DNA from: Pseudomonas tohonis
Lineage (GTDB): Bacteria; Pseudomonadota; Gammaproteobacteria; Pseudomonadales; Pseudomonadaceae
Direction of reading: 5' to 3'
NCBI RefSeq assembly: GCF_012767755.2
Contig: NZ_AP023189.1
Location: 620,001 to 684,000 of the forward strand
Length of the DNA stretch: 64,000 bases
A program made the position numbers and the translations under genes. Shown piece by piece: positions 47,871-57,393 of this stretch (positions are counted from its first letter, which is position 1; each line of letters starts with the position of its first letter). The notes beneath the pieces are model-generated. The model was not told where the DNA came from, searched no databases, and saw only the letters and a list, made by a program, of their open reading frames with translations.

Positions 47871-48881
47871 TCAAGTTCTTTGATCCGAAGGTGATCGTGC
47901 GGGGGTACGCATGCGCGTTCCGGGCGGTGCCACATCGCCTGTGGGGTGTTCGTGGCGGTCCTGGCTGGGACAGGCGGCGAAGCGGTTGCGGTAGCAGCGG
48001 GAGAAGTAGGAGGAGGATTCGAAGCCGCAGGCGAGGCCGATCTCCAGCACGCTCATGTCGGTCTGGCGCAGCAGCTGGCGAGCCTTCTCCAGGCGCAGGG
48101 CCAGGTAGAAGCCCGATGGCGTGTCGTCCAGGTGCAGGCGGAACAGGCGCTCCAGCTGGCGCGGGGTGACGCCCACCAGGGCGGCCAGCTCACAGGAGCC
48201 GAGGGGTTGTTCGCAGTGGCGCTCCATCTCGCCGATCACCTGCACCAGCTTGCGGTTGTGCACGCCGTAGCGACGGGTGATCTGCATGCGCTGGTGGTCC
48301 TGGCGGGTGCGGATGCGACCGAGGACGAACTGCTCGGAGACCTCCACCGCCAGCTCGTCGCCGTGGTCGCGGCCGATCAGGGTGAGCATCAGGTCGAGGG
48401 TGGCGGTGCCGCCGGCGCTGGTGATGCGGCGGCCGTCGATCTCGAACAATTCCAGGGTCGGCAGCAGGCCGGGGTAGCGTTCCTGGAAGGCTTCGATGGC
48501 TTCCCAGTGCAGGGTCAGGCGCTGGCGGGCGAACAGGCCCGCCTCGGCGAGGACGAAGCTGCCGGTGTCGATGCCGCCCAGGGTGGCGCCGTCGAGGTCG
48601 GCGCGCTTGAGCCAGTGGGCCAGGCGTGGCGTGTAGCTGGCCAGCGGCTCGAAGCCGGCGACCACGAACAGGCTGTCGCCGGCGCCGGGGCGTTCCAGCG
48701 CGGCGTCGACGTTCAGCGACATGCCGTTGCTGCCTTCCACCGGGCCGCCTTCCAGGCTCAGCAGGCGCCAGCGGTAGAGCTCGCCGCGAAAACGGTTGGC
48801 CACGCGCAGGGGTTCGATGGCGGACATCAGGCCCATCATGGAGAAACCGGGCAGCAGGAGGAACCACAGGGTCTGGGGCAT
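47871..48881 (-). CDS. cdhR: CdhR, AraC-family activator of carnitine catabolism
   Basis: A 336-residue GATase1-like AraC regulator, the paralogue of GbdR in this window: N-terminal LWFLLLPGFSMMGLMSAIEPLRVANRF and GGIDTGSFVLAEAGL, then two HTH units (CELAALVGVTPRQLERLF; SVLEIGLACGFESSSYFSRCYRNRF). It is divergent from caiX-cdhCAB, and CdhR is the known carnitine-responsive activator of that operon. The ATG at 48881 (MPQTLWFLL) is chosen; the frame to 48935 lacks the family N-terminus. Confidence 0.92.
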   Translation of the reverse strand: MPQTLWFLLLPGFSMMGLMSAIEPLRVANRFRGELYRWRLLSLEGGPVEGSNGMSLNVDAALERPGAGDSLFVVAGFEPLASYTPRLAHWLKRADLDGATLGGIDTGSFVLAEAGLFARQRLTLHWEAIEAFQERYPGLLPTLELFEIDGRRITSAGGTATLDLMLTLIGRDHGDELAVEVSEQFVLGRIRTRQDHQRMQITRRYGVHNRKLVQVIGEMERHCEQPLGSCELAALVGVTPRQLERLFRLHLDDTPSGFYLALRLEKARQLLRQTDMSVLEIGLACGFESSSYFSRCYRNRFAACPSQDRHEHPTGDVAPPGTRMRTPARSPSDQRT

Positions 48882-48947
48882 GGGCAGGCGTCCTCGCGAA
48901 GGCGTCGCCACACTAGAAGGCAGGACGCGGCGCAAGGCAATGCAGGT

Positions 48948-48982
48948 GGTCGTTCTCGTTCAACATTCGGTCGTTTTAGTTC
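48948..48982 (+). promoter_or_regulatory. Candidate CdhR site: two GGTCGTTNNNGTTC repeats
   Basis: GGTCGTTCTCGTTC (48948-48961) and GGTCGTTTTAGTTC (48969-48982) are direct repeats exactly 21 bp apart, two helical turns, as AraC-family activators use. They lie in the cdhR-caiX gap, 140 bases before caiX. Confidence 0.65.
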
Positions 48983-49121
48983 GATTTGCCCCCGGGTGCG
49001 CTGCGTAATCTGGCTGCAACGGGTGCAACAGGGCCCGCGAACGGCGGGGCGTGACTGACCCCGGCACAACAACAGACGGGCCACGCGGCCCGATAACCGT
49101 ATGGCTGTAGGGGAGCATTCG

Positions 49122-50060
49122 ATGAAAGGTCTCAATGCATTCGCGGGTTGCTGTCTTCTCACCCTGTTCAGTTCCACCCTGATGGCGGCGGACGACGCCA
49201 GTTGCCAGAAGATCCGCATCGGCGCGGTCGGCTGGACCGACGTGGTCGCGACCACCGCCGTGGCTTCCGAGCTGCTGGCCGGCCTCGGCTACGAAACCAC
49301 CCAGACCCAGGCGTCGCAGCAGATCATCTTCGCCGGCATCCAGAAGAAGCAGGTGGACGTGTTCCTCGGCTACTGGAAGCCGATCATGGATGACAACATC
49401 CAGCCCTTCCTCGACAGCGGCTCGGTCAAGGTGGCGCCGCAGCCGTCCCTGGACGACGCCGTGGCGGTGCTGGCCGTGCCCACCTACACGGCGGAGGAGG
49501 GGCTCAGGACCTTCGCCGACATCGCCCGCTACAAGGACCAGCTGGGCGGCAAGATCTACGGCATCGAGTCGGGGTCCGGCGCCAACACGGCGATCAAGAA
49601 GATGATCGACGAGAACCAGTTCGGCCTCGGCGGCTTCAAGCTGGTGGAGTCCAGCGAGGCGGCGATGCTCACTGCCGTGTCGCGCGCGGTGAAGAACCAC
49701 AAGCCGGTGGTGTTCTTCGGCTGGAAGCCGCACCCGATGAACATCCAGATGCCGATCACCTACCTCACCGGCAGCAATGACGTGTTCGGCCCCAACGACG
49801 GCGCCGCCACGGTCTCCACTGTCACGGCGCCGGACTTCGCCCAGCGCTGCCCCAACGCCGATCGCCTGCTGACCAACCTGCGCTTTTCCAGCGAACAGGA
49901 GAGCCGCCTGATGCAGCCGATCATGGAGCGCGAGGCGCCGTCCAAGGTCGCCCGCGACTGGCTCAAGGCCAACCCCGAGGTGGTCAAGGCCTGGCTGGCC
50001 GGGGTGACCACCTTCGACGGCAAGGACGGCGCCGAGACGGTCATCGCTTCGCTCAAGTAA
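49122..50060 (+). CDS. caiX: Carnitine ABC transporter substrate-binding protein
   Basis: A 312-residue periplasmic protein with signal [20 protein letters not shown]. The CbcX-type body reads [56 protein letters not shown] and [18 protein letters not shown] of the choline paralogues is changed to GSGAN, consistent with a different ligand. AGGGGAG precedes the ATG at 49122. It is first gene of the cdh operon; in P. aeruginosa CaiX binds carnitine and uses the CbcWV core. Confidence 0.92.
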   Translation: MKGLNAFAGCCLLTLFSSTLMAADDASCQKIRIGAVGWTDVVATTAVASELLAGLGYETTQTQASQQIIFAGIQKKQVDVFLGYWKPIMDDNIQPFLDSGSVKVAPQPSLDDAVAVLAVPTYTAEEGLRTFADIARYKDQLGGKIYGIESGSGANTAIKKMIDENQFGLGGFKLVESSEAAMLTAVSRAVKNHKPVVFFGWKPHPMNIQMPITYLTGSNDVFGPNDGAATVSTVTAPDFAQRCPNADRLLTNLRFSSEQESRLMQPIMEREAPSKVARDWLKANPEVVKAWLAGVTTFDGKDGAETVIASLK

Positions 50061-50094
50061 GTCCCGACGCTTCACCGCAGTCATCGACCCACGC

Positions 50095-50118
50095 CCGTGC
50101 GCGGTCCGCCGCGCACGG
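50095..50118 (+). other. Intercistronic hairpin caiX-cdhC
   Basis: CCGTGCGCGG (50095-50104) and CCGCGCACGG (50109-50118) form a 10-bp stem with a TCCG loop. It has no U tract, so it probably protects the caiX end or attenuates rather than terminates. Confidence 0.65.
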
Positions 50119-50151
50119 CACCCGATCGCCCCGAGAAAGGATGTTGCAACC

Positions 50152-51039
50152 GTGAACCATGAAGTCATCGTCACCTGTGCGGTAACCGGCGCCGGCGATA
50201 CCGTCGGCAAGCACCCGGCCATCCCGGTCACCCCGAAGGAGATCGCCGCGGCCGCCATCGAGGCGGCCAAGGCCGGCGCCACGGTCGCCCACTGCCACGT
50301 GCGCGACCCGCGCACCGGCAAGCCCAGCCGCGACGTGGCGCTCTACCGCGAGGTGGTCGAGCGCATCCGTGAAAGCGACACCGATGTGATCATCAACCTC
50401 ACCGCCGGCATGGGCGGGGACCTCGAGATCGGCAAGGGCGAGCAGCCCCTGGAGTTCGGCGCCGGCACCGACCTGGTGGGCCCGCTGGAGCGGCTCAAGC
50501 ACGTCGAGGAGCTGTTGCCGGAGATCTGCACCCTGGACTGCGGCACGCTCAATTTCGGCGATGGCGACTTCATCTACGTCTCCACCCCGGCGCAGTTGCG
50601 TGCCGGCGCCAAGCGCATCACCGAGCTGGGCGTGAAGGCCGAACTGGAAATCTTCGACACCGGCCACCTGTGGTTCGCCAAGCAGATGCTCAAGGAAGGA
50701 TTGCTGGACGACCCGCTGTTCCAGATCTGCCTGGGCATCCCCTGGGGAGCACCGGCGGACACCACCACCATGAAGGCCATGGCCGACAACCTGCCGCCGG
50801 GCGCCACCTGGGCCGGCTTCGGCATCGGCCGCTCGCAGATGCCGATGGTGGCCCAGGCCATGTTGCTGGGCGGCAACGTGCGCGTCGGCCTGGAGGACAA
50901 CATCTGGCTGGACCGTGGCGTGCACGCCAGCAACGGCCAGTTGGTGGAGCGCGCGGTGGAGATCATCGAACGCCTCGGCGGCCGCGCCCTGAGCCCGGCC
51001 GAGGGCCGCGAGAAGATGAACCTCAAGCGTCGCGGCTGA
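50152..51039 (+). CDS. cdhC: 3-dehydrocarnitine cleavage enzyme (BKACE family)
   Basis: A 295-residue beta-keto-acid cleavage enzyme (DUF849) with a zinc-binding HxH in VAHCHVRD. It cleaves dehydrocarnitine with acetyl-CoA to give betainyl-CoA and acetoacetate. Other family marks are [21 protein letters not shown] and [14 protein letters not shown]. The start is a GTG at 50152 ([17 protein letters not shown]) with AAGGA upstream. It stands between caiX and cdhA in the known carnitine order. Confidence 0.93.
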   Translation: MNHEVIVTCAVTGAGDTVGKHPAIPVTPKEIAAAAIEAAKAGATVAHCHVRDPRTGKPSRDVALYREVVERIRESDTDVIINLTAGMGGDLEIGKGEQPLEFGAGTDLVGPLERLKHVEELLPEICTLDCGTLNFGDGDFIYVSTPAQLRAGAKRITELGVKAELEIFDTGHLWFAKQMLKEGLLDDPLFQICLGIPWGAPADTTTMKAMADNLPPGATWAGFGIGRSQMPMVAQAMLLGGNVRVGLEDNIWLDRGVHASNGQLVERAVEIIERLGGRALSPAEGREKMNLKRRG

Positions 51040-51053
51040 CGTTTCCCCCGTAG

Positions 51054-51071
51054 CCCGGGCTTCGGCCCGGG
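51054..51071 (+). other. Intercistronic UUCG hairpin cdhC-cdhA
   Basis: CCCGGGC-TTCG-GCCCGGG, a 7-bp stem with the very stable UUCG tetraloop. The form GTAGCCCGGGCTTCGGCCCG recurs widely in Pseudomonas gaps, so it may be a small dispersed repeat. Confidence 0.65.
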
Positions 51072-51103
51072 AACCCCATAGCGGATACAGACCAGGAGCC
51101 ACC

Positions 51104-52069
51104 ATGGCCTTCATCACCCACATCAGGACCTTCGCCGCCCTTGGCAGCGGCGTCATCGGCAGCGGCTGGGTCGCCCGTGCCCTGGCCCACGGCCTCGACG
51201 TTGTCGCCTGGGACCCGGCACCCGGCGCCGAGGCCGCCCTGCGTGCGCGCATCGCCAACGCCTGGCCGGCGCTGCAGAAGCAGGGGCTGGCGCCCGGCGC
51301 CTCCCCGGAGCGGCTGCGCTTCGTCGAGACGGTCGAGGAATGCGTGCGCGATGCCGATTTCATCCAGGAAAGCGCGCCCGAGCGGCTCGACCTGAAGCTC
51401 GACCTGCACGCCCGCATCAGCGCGGCGGCGCGCCCGGAGGCGATCATCGGCTCCAGTACGTCCGGGCTGCTGCCCAGCGACTTCTACGCCGACGCCGTGC
51501 ACCCGGAACGCTGTGTGGTGGGGCACCCGTTCAACCCGGTCTACCTGTTGCCGCTGGTGGAGGTGGTGGGGGGTGAGAAGACCGCGCCCGAAGCCGTGCA
51601 GGCGGCGATCGAGGTCTACACCGCACTGGGCATGCGCCCGCTGCACGTGCGCAAGGAGGTGCCGGGCTTCATCGCCGACCGCCTGCTGGAAGCGCTGTGG
51701 CGCGAGGCGCTGCACCTGGTCAACGACGGCGTGGCCAGCACCGGCGAGATCGACGATGCGATCCGCTTCGGCGCGGGGTTGCGCTGGTCCTTCATGGGCA
51801 CCTTCCTGACCTACACCCTGGCGGGCGGCAACGCGGGCATGCGCCATTTCATGGCGCAGTTCGGTCCGGCGCTGCAGTTGCCCTGGACCTACCTGCCAGC
51901 CCCGGAACTGACCGAGGCGCTGATCGACAGCGTGGTGGAAGGCACGCGCGAGCAGCAGGGTTCGCGCAGCATCGCCGAACTGGAGCGTTATCGTGATGAC
52001 TGCCTGCTGGCGGTGCTGGACGCGGTGAAGGCGACCAAGGAAAAACACGGCTTCGCCTTCGCCGACTGA
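51104..52069 (+). CDS. cdhA: L-carnitine dehydrogenase
   Basis: A 321-residue NAD-dependent dehydrogenase of the 3-hydroxyacyl-CoA dehydrogenase family that oxidises L-carnitine to 3-dehydrocarnitine. The NAD motif is [19 protein letters not shown]; the family blocks are [44 protein letters not shown] and [19 protein letters not shown]. There is no CoA-binding extension, as expected for a carnitine enzyme. It is third in the cdh operon. Confidence 0.94.
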   Translation: MAFITHIRTFAALGSGVIGSGWVARALAHGLDVVAWDPAPGAEAALRARIANAWPALQKQGLAPGASPERLRFVETVEECVRDADFIQESAPERLDLKLDLHARISAAARPEAIIGSSTSGLLPSDFYADAVHPERCVVGHPFNPVYLLPLVEVVGGEKTAPEAVQAAIEVYTALGMRPLHVRKEVPGFIADRLLEALWREALHLVNDGVASTGEIDDAIRFGAGLRWSFMGTFLTYTLAGGNAGMRHFMAQFGPALQLPWTYLPAPELTEALIDSVVEGTREQQGSRSIAELERYRDDCLLAVLDAVKATKEKHGFAFAD

Positions 52070-52099
52070 GGTGCCAACCGCTTCCCGCCCTTACCCAAC

Positions 52100-52124
52100 G
52101 GCCCTCCCCTTCGCGGCGAGGGCC
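52100..52124 (+). other. Intercistronic hairpin cdhA-cdhB
   Basis: GGCCCTC (52100-52106) and GAGGGCC (52118-52124) pair around an 11-base loop in the 74-bp gap. It is the third hairpin in the same operon. Confidence 0.5.
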
Positions 52125-52143
52125 TATCGCCAGGAACCGCCCC

Positions 52144-52623
52144 ATGAGCCACGCCCTGACCACCCACAGCACCCTCATCCCCGTCGAGTGGGTGGACTAC
52201 AACGGCCACCTGCGCGACGCCTTCTACCTGCTGATCTTCAGCTACGCCACCGATGCGCTGATGGCGCGCATCGGCCTCGACGAGGCGGGGAGGGCTTCGA
52301 CCGGGCATACGCTCTACACCCTGGAGTGCCACCTCAACTACCTCGCCGAGGTGAAGCTGGGCGCACGGGTGGAAGTGCGCACCCAGGTATTGGCCAGCGA
52401 CGCCAAGCGCCTGCACATCCACCACGGGTTGTACTACCCCGGCGGCGATGAGCTGCTGGCGGCCAGTGAACAGATGCTGATGAACGTGGACAGCGAGAGC
52501 GCGCGTTCGACGCCCTTCGCCGAAGCGGTGGCCGGGTGTGTGGCGGGGTTGGTGGAGGCGCACCGGCAGTTGCCACTGCCGGTGCACGTCGCGCGGGTCA
52601 TCGGCTTGCCACCCGCGCGTTGA
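52144..52623 (+). CDS. cdhB: Betainyl-CoA thioesterase (hotdog fold)
   Basis: A 159-residue 4-hydroxybenzoyl-CoA thioesterase-like protein. PVEWVDYNGHLRDAFYLLIFSYATDAL carries the family Asp/Asn-Gly-His motif and helix, followed by YTLECHLNYLAEVKLGARVEV. It should hydrolyse betainyl-CoA to glycine betaine, linking carnitine to the betaine pathway. It is the last gene of the cdh operon, ending 15 bp from the convergent response regulator. Confidence 0.92.
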   Translation: MSHALTTHSTLIPVEWVDYNGHLRDAFYLLIFSYATDALMARIGLDEAGRASTGHTLYTLECHLNYLAEVKLGARVEVRTQVLASDAKRLHIHHGLYYPGGDELLAASEQMLMNVDSESARSTPFAEAVAGCVAGLVEAHRQLPLPVHVARVIGLPPAR

Positions 52624-52638
52624 GCACGGGCCGCCCGG

Positions 52639-53265
52639 TCAGACCGTGGGAAGGGCGTAGCGGCGGGCGAAGTCGATGAGGTCGACCAGGTTGCGGGTCT
52701 TCAGCTTGTCCATCAGGCGGGACTTGTAGGTGCTCACCGTCTTGTGGCTGATGAACAGCTGCTCGGCGATCTCCTTGTTGTTCTTGCCGTTGGCAAGGTT
52801 CTGCAGCACCGCGAGCTCCCGGTCTGACAGGCTGTCGAGCAGCTGGGTGTCCTCGCCGGCCTGGGACGGCACGGGCAGGTGCACGGTGCTGGGGAACAGG
52901 CTGTAGCCGGAAAGCACCGACTTGGTCGCGGCGATCAGGCTGACGGCCTGTTCCTGCTTGGACAGGTAACCGGTGGCGCCGGCCTGCAGGCAACGGTTGG
53001 CATAGAGCGCCGCGGGCAGCGAAGTCAGCACCAGCAGCTTGAGGTTGACGTCCATCGCCGCCAGGCGGGTGAGTACCTCCATGCCGTCCAGCTTGGGCAC
53101 GGCGATATCGAGGATGACCAGGTCCGGCCTGAGCGAACGGGCCAGGCTCAGGCCTTCCACGCCGTTCTCGGTCTCGCCGACGATGTCGTAGCCCTCACGC
53201 TCCAGCAGGACGCGTGTGGCGAAGCGGATCATGGGCTGGTTGTCGATAAGCAGGATCTTACTCAT
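52639..53265 (-). CDS. LuxR/BvgA-type response regulator 1
   Basis: A 208-residue REC-HTH regulator: acceptor D53 (LVILDIAVPKLDG), acidic pair near D8 in LLIDNQ (the second acid is Asn), then LuxR HTH from about 143 (LSDRELAVLQNLANGKNNKEIAEQLFISHKTVSTYKSRLMDKL). BvgA/EvgA/FimZ subgroup. The ATG at 53265 has AAGGAGA; the frame to 53340 is ignored. It is divergent from the BvgS-like hybrid kinase, a natural cognate, across a 461-bp AT-rich gap. It may act like RocA, controlling the nearby chaperone-usher genes. Confidence 0.9.
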   Translation of the reverse strand: MSKILLIDNQPMIRFATRVLLEREGYDIVGETENGVEGLSLARSLRPDLVILDIAVPKLDGMEVLTRLAAMDVNLKLLVLTSLPAALYANRCLQAGATGYLSKQEQAVSLIAATKSVLSGYSLFPSTVHLPVPSQAGEDTQLLDSLSDRELAVLQNLANGKNNKEIAEQLFISHKTVSTYKSRLMDKLKTRNLVDLIDFARRYALPTV

Positions 53266-53726
53266 CCGTTCATTTCTCCTTGGTGAGTTTCCCGTTGCTC
53301 CACGGCACGCACACAAAGCCGTTCGAAACAGGGTTGGCACTTCTTCCGATTGGATTTCTTGCTATTACCGGTAGAGGCGGCGCGAACAAGTTATCCATAG
53401 CCGGCGATAGTCCGTATCGGACTGTCCTTGCATATGGGATATTTCTTCAGAAGTTATGTTGATGTCGTTCAGACAATTCCTAATGTTTATTGCGTACGCC
53501 AAACGAGGCGACACGAGCTGCCATAGGCTTTTAGGCTTGGCCGCTCATGGAATTGGCTGAATATGTGAGGCGAGAAGTATATTCGCGGTGCGCGCCGTGA
53601 TCGGTTGTTTGGGAAGTTTCCTACAATTCATGTAGGCAAGTTTTTAGGCTTCCTCAGTCATTGAATATCAGTCACTTCCTGTAACGGGCATTGTTCCAAT
53701 CCAGCAGGCAGAAGGAGGTCGCCACG
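53266..53726. promoter_or_regulatory. AT-rich divergent regulatory region of the two-component genes
   Basis: A 461-bp gap that is clearly less GC-rich than the rest of the window. It has AGTCCG-TAT-CGGACT (53409-53423), ATTCCTA (53476-53482), TAGGCTT twice 8 bp apart (53524, 53532), and TTTCCTA (53617-53623) facing TAGGCAA (53633-53639), then TAGGCTT (53645). These look like repeated regulator heptads. No gene is supported in it. Confidence 0.65.
53617..53651. promoter_or_regulatory. Candidate BvgA-like heptad cluster upstream of the sensor gene
   Basis: TTTCCTA (53617) and inverted TAGGCAA (53633), with CCTACA-ATTCA-TGTAGG as the core (53620-53636), plus TAGGCTT (53645). BvgA is known to bind inverted TTTC(C/T)TA heptads. 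About 75-110 bases before the TTG start. Confidence 0.5.
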
Positions 53727-56700
53727 TTGCGCCGCATTTCGTGGTTTTGCGTATCCGCCCGGGCGCTCCTGCTGGGTCTCTTTCTGCTGTCACCGATGGC
53801 GGTCGAATCCGCCCCCGTGGGAGCTGCGCCCCTGCATCTGTCGAGCCAGTTGCAGGTCGACCAGCAGGAGCTGGCCATATCCGAGAGCGACTGGCACTGG
53901 TTGCGGCAGAAGCGCGACCTGGTGCTCGGGGTGGCCGGCGATGCCGAGGCGCCGATGGCGATGCTGCAGCGCGACGGCAGTTTCGAGGGCATCACGGCGG
54001 ACACCACCGCGCTGGTCGGGCAGATGCTGGGCATGCGCATCGTCCTGCGCGAGCTGCCGGACCAGGCCGCCCTCGCGCGGGCACTGGAGTCGGGCGAGAT
54101 CGACATGACGACCGCGTCCAGTCACGGCCTGCGCGGTGCCAGCGTGGCGCGCAGCCAACCCTTCGCCATCGAGCACGCGGCGCTGTTCCGACGCCAGGAG
54201 GACACGCGCGAGTTCCCCGCCGACCTGGCCGGGCTGACCGTGGTCACCACCACCGAGTACCTGGGCGACCCGGCCCTGCGCCGCGGATTTCCCGGCGCGC
54301 GCCTGGTGGCCGCGGATTCGGTGGACGGGGCGATGGCCGCAGTGGCCTTCGGCAAGGCCGACCTGTACCTCGGCGATGTGCTTGCCGCCTATTACCGGAT
54401 CAACCGGGGCTTCCACGGGATGGTGCGCTTCGAGCGCTTCGCCGAGCTCAAGGCCGATGGCGTGGCCTTCATCGTGCGCTCGGACGATGCCCCGCTGCTG
54501 CGCGGCCTGGACGCCACGCTCCATGCCCTTGGCCGCTCGCGCCTGGATGAGATCACCCGGCGCTGGATCGGCAGCGGCGTGATACCGGCGCTGGAGCCCC
54601 TGCCCCTGACGCAGGAAGAGCGCCGCTGGGTGGAGCGTCACCCGGTGGTGCGCCTGGTGATCGACGACGACATGGCGCCCATGGCCTTCTTCGATGCCCA
54701 GGGCCAGTTCCGCGGTATCACCGCCGACCTGCTGGAAATGACCTCCCTGCGCACCGGCCTGCGCTTCGAGGCGATCAGCCGTCGTGGTGGCTTTACCGAC
54801 CAGATCAGCAGCCTGCAGCAAGGCAGCGCCGACCTCGCGATCCTCAGCCAGGGGCGCGAACGCGAGGCGCTGCTGCGCTTCACCCGCCCGGTGATGACCA
54901 ACCCCTTCGTGCTGGTGGCGCCGCGCGGCGACGACGGCCTCGCCGAACCGCTCGACGGCATGGAGGGCAAGCGGCTCGCCATCGCCAGGGGGCACGTGGC
55001 GTTGGCGGAGGTGCGGGACACCTACCCCGGTGCCGAAATCGTCGAGGCGGGCTCGACGCTGGATGCGATGAACCTGGTCTACGGCGGCGGCGCCGATGCG
55101 GCCCTGATGTCGCTGCCCACGGCCCGCTACTACGTGGTCCGGCTGTTTCGCAATCGCCTGGCGGTGGCTGAGCTGGTGCCCATCGAGCCGGCCACGGCGA
55201 ACTTCGCCATGCGCCGGGCCGATGTCGAGCTGCAGTCGATCCTCGACAAGGCCCTGGCGAGCCTGGCACCGGACGAGCTGAACGCTGCCGCCAATCGCTG
55301 GCGCGGCAGCCCGGCCATGAGTGCGCAGACCTGGCGTGACTACAACCAGCTGATCCTGCAGATCGTGATCGGTGCGCTGGTGCTGCTGGCCCTGGCCCTG
55401 GCCTGGGGCCTTCGCCTGCGCCGCGAGGTGCGCAAGCGCATGACGGCGGAGCGGCAGCTGAACGACGAGCTGCGCTTCATCGAGACGCTGATCGATTGCA
55501 TGCCGCAACCGGTCTTCGTGCGTGATGTCGAGGGCCGCCTGCTGTCATGCAACCGCAGCTACCTGGACACCCTGGGGTTGGCGCGCGAAGACATCCTGGG
55601 GACGACGGCCCCGGAGCTGCCCCTGGCCTTCGAGGCGGCGCCGCTCTTCCACCAGGGCTACCTGCAGGCGATGGTCGACGGGCAACTGGTGCGTGGCGTG
55701 CACGAGTTGGAACTGGGCGGGCGCAGGCTGTGGATCGAGCATTGGACCCAGCCCTTCCAGGACTCGACCGGCGCGGTCAAGGGCGTGATCTGCGGCTGGA
55801 TCGACATCACCGAGCACCATCATCTGGTCCGTGAGCTGGAGGAGGCGAAGAACCTGGCCGACGACGCCAGCCGAGCCAAGACCGCCTTCCTCGCGACCAT
55901 GAGCCACGAGATCCGCACTCCGTTGAACGCGGTGATCGGCATCCTCGAATTGGCCCTCAAGCGCGCGGAGCACGGCCCGATCGACCCGGCCGGCATCCAG
56001 GTGGCCTATGGGTCGGCCCGCAGCCTGCTGACCCTGATCGGCGACATCCTCGACATCGCCCGTATCGAGGCGGGACGCCTGAGCCTGGCCCCGGCGCGCG
56101 CCAACCTGCGCGAGCTGGTGGAGTCGGTGGCCCGGGTGTTCGACGGCCTGGCCCGGCAGAAACGCCTGGAGCTGGTGCTGGAAATCGATTCGAGCATCCA
56201 GGGCGATGTGCTGGTCGATGCCATGCGCTTCAAGCAGATCCTCTCCAACCTGGTCAGCAATGCCATCAAGTTCACCCCTGAAGGGCGGGTCGGCGTGCGC
56301 GTCACGGGGGACCTCGCCGAGCCCGGGATGCTGCGGGTGGTGCTGGTGGTGGAGGACAGCGGCATCGGCATCGCGCCCGAGGACCAGGCGCGGCTGTTCC
56401 AGCCCTTCTCCCGGGTCGAGCAGGCCGATCAATTGACCGAAGGTACCGGCCTGGGCCTGGTCATCTGCCGCTCGCTCTGCACGATGATGGGCGGCCGGCT
56501 GGCCCTGGACAGCGAGCCGGGGCGCGGCACGCGGGTCGAGGTGGAGCTGCGCCTGCACCGCCTCGACCCCGTTCCCGAGCCCGTCCCCACGCCGGGCCCC
56601 CTGGCCGGCCCGGCAAGGCGCCTGCGGGTACTGGTGGTCGACGATCACCCGGTGAACCGGCAGATTCTCCAGCAGCAACTGGTCTTCCTCGGTCACGAGG

Positions 56701-57380
56701 CCGAGGAGGCGGCGGATGGCCAGGACGCCCTGCAACGCTGGCGCGCCCGGCACTTCGACGCGGTGGCCACCGATTGCCACATGCCCCGCATGAGCGGGGC
56801 CGAGCTGACGGCGGCGATACGCCGCGAGGAGCGCGATGGCGTGCGGCCTCGCACGCTGGTCCTCGGGCTCACCGCCGATGCGCAGGCCGACGAGATCGAG
56901 CGGGGCCTGGCTGCCGGGATGGACGAGTGCCTGGCCAAGCCCATCGGGCTCGCCGCCCTGCAGCGGGTCTTCGGTGTCGGCGAAGGGGAGCTGCTCGAGG
57001 CGGAGGGCCCTTCGGTCACCGGCTTGTTCGACCTGTCCCCGTTGCAACCCCTGACCGGCGGCGACCCGCTGCTGGTGCGCAACCTGCTCGGCGAACTGAT
57101 GGCCACCAACGGCAAGGACCTCGCCCTGCTCGGCATGTTGCTGGAGCGGGGTGATAGCGCGGGCCTGTCCGAGCTGGCGCATCGGTTGATTGGCGCAGCC
57201 CGCGTCGTGCGGGCCGAGGAGGTCGTCGCGGCGTGCCAGCGGCTGATGGCGGCCTGCGCGGTGCCCAGTGCCCCTGACGGCCTGCGCCGGGGTGTCGAAG
57301 ACCTGGTGCGCGCGCTGGAGCGTCTGCAACTGGAGTTGAGTGATTACCTGACCGAAGGGGCTGCGGCACCCGCGCCCTGA
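53727..57380 (+). CDS. BvgS/RocS-type hybrid sensor histidine kinase
   Basis: A 1217-residue inner-membrane sensor. It has a signal peptide (about 1-28), two tandem Venus-flytrap SBP_bac_3 domains (about 45-275 and 290-525), TM near 542-563, PAS near 588-700, HisKA with H727 in MSHEIRTPLN, HATPase (N box LVSNAIKF, G box EDSGIGIAPED), REC with D1016 (VATDCHMPRMSG), and HPt with H1152 (LAHRLIGAAR). This is the full BvgS/EvgS/RocS1 phosphorelay. The start is a TTG at 53727, eight bases after AAGGAGG; upstream frame codons lack a signal. It is flanked by two LuxR regulators and a REC-EAL protein. Confidence 0.93.
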   Translation: MRRISWFCVSARALLLGLFLLSPMAVESAPVGAAPLHLSSQLQVDQQELAISESDWHWLRQKRDLVLGVAGDAEAPMAMLQRDGSFEGITADTTALVGQMLGMRIVLRELPDQAALARALESGEIDMTTASSHGLRGASVARSQPFAIEHAALFRRQEDTREFPADLAGLTVVTTTEYLGDPALRRGFPGARLVAADSVDGAMAAVAFGKADLYLGDVLAAYYRINRGFHGMVRFERFAELKADGVAFIVRSDDAPLLRGLDATLHALGRSRLDEITRRWIGSGVIPALEPLPLTQEERRWVERHPVVRLVIDDDMAPMAFFDAQGQFRGITADLLEMTSLRTGLRFEAISRRGGFTDQISSLQQGSADLAILSQGREREALLRFTRPVMTNPFVLVAPRGDDGLAEPLDGMEGKRLAIARGHVALAEVRDTYPGAEIVEAGSTLDAMNLVYGGGADAALMSLPTARYYVVRLFRNRLAVAELVPIEPATANFAMRRADVELQSILDKALASLAPDELNAAANRWRGSPAMSAQTWRDYNQLILQIVIGALVLLALALAWGLRLRREVRKRMTAERQLNDELRFIETLIDCMPQPVFVRDVEGRLLSCNRSYLDTLGLAREDILGTTAPELPLAFEAAPLFHQGYLQAMVDGQLVRGVHELELGGRRLWIEHWTQPFQDSTGAVKGVICGWIDITEHHHLVRELEEAKNLADDASRAKTAFLATMSHEIRTPLNAVIGILELALKRAEHGPIDPAGIQVAYGSARSLLTLIGDILDIARIEAGRLSLAPARANLRELVESVARVFDGLARQKRLELVLEIDSSIQGDVLVDAMRFKQILSNLVSNAIKFTPEGRVGVRVTGDLAEPGMLRVVLVVEDSGIGIAPEDQARLFQPFSRVEQADQLTEGTGLGLVICRSLCTMMGGRLALDSEPGRGTRVEVELRLHRLDPVPEPVPTPGPLAGPARRLRVLVVDDHPVNRQILQQQLVFLGHEAEEAADGQDALQRWRARHFDAVATDCHMPRMSGAELTAAIRREERDGVRPRTLVLGLTADAQADEIERGLAAGMDECLAKPIGLAALQRVFGVGEGELLEAEGPSVTGLFDLSPLQPLTGGDPLLVRNLLGELMATNGKDLALLGMLLERGDSAGLSELAHRLIGAARVVRAEEVVAACQRLMAACAVPSAPDGLRRGVEDLVRALERLQLELSDYLTEGAAAPAP

Positions 57381-57393
57381 GCCGTCGAAGGCG

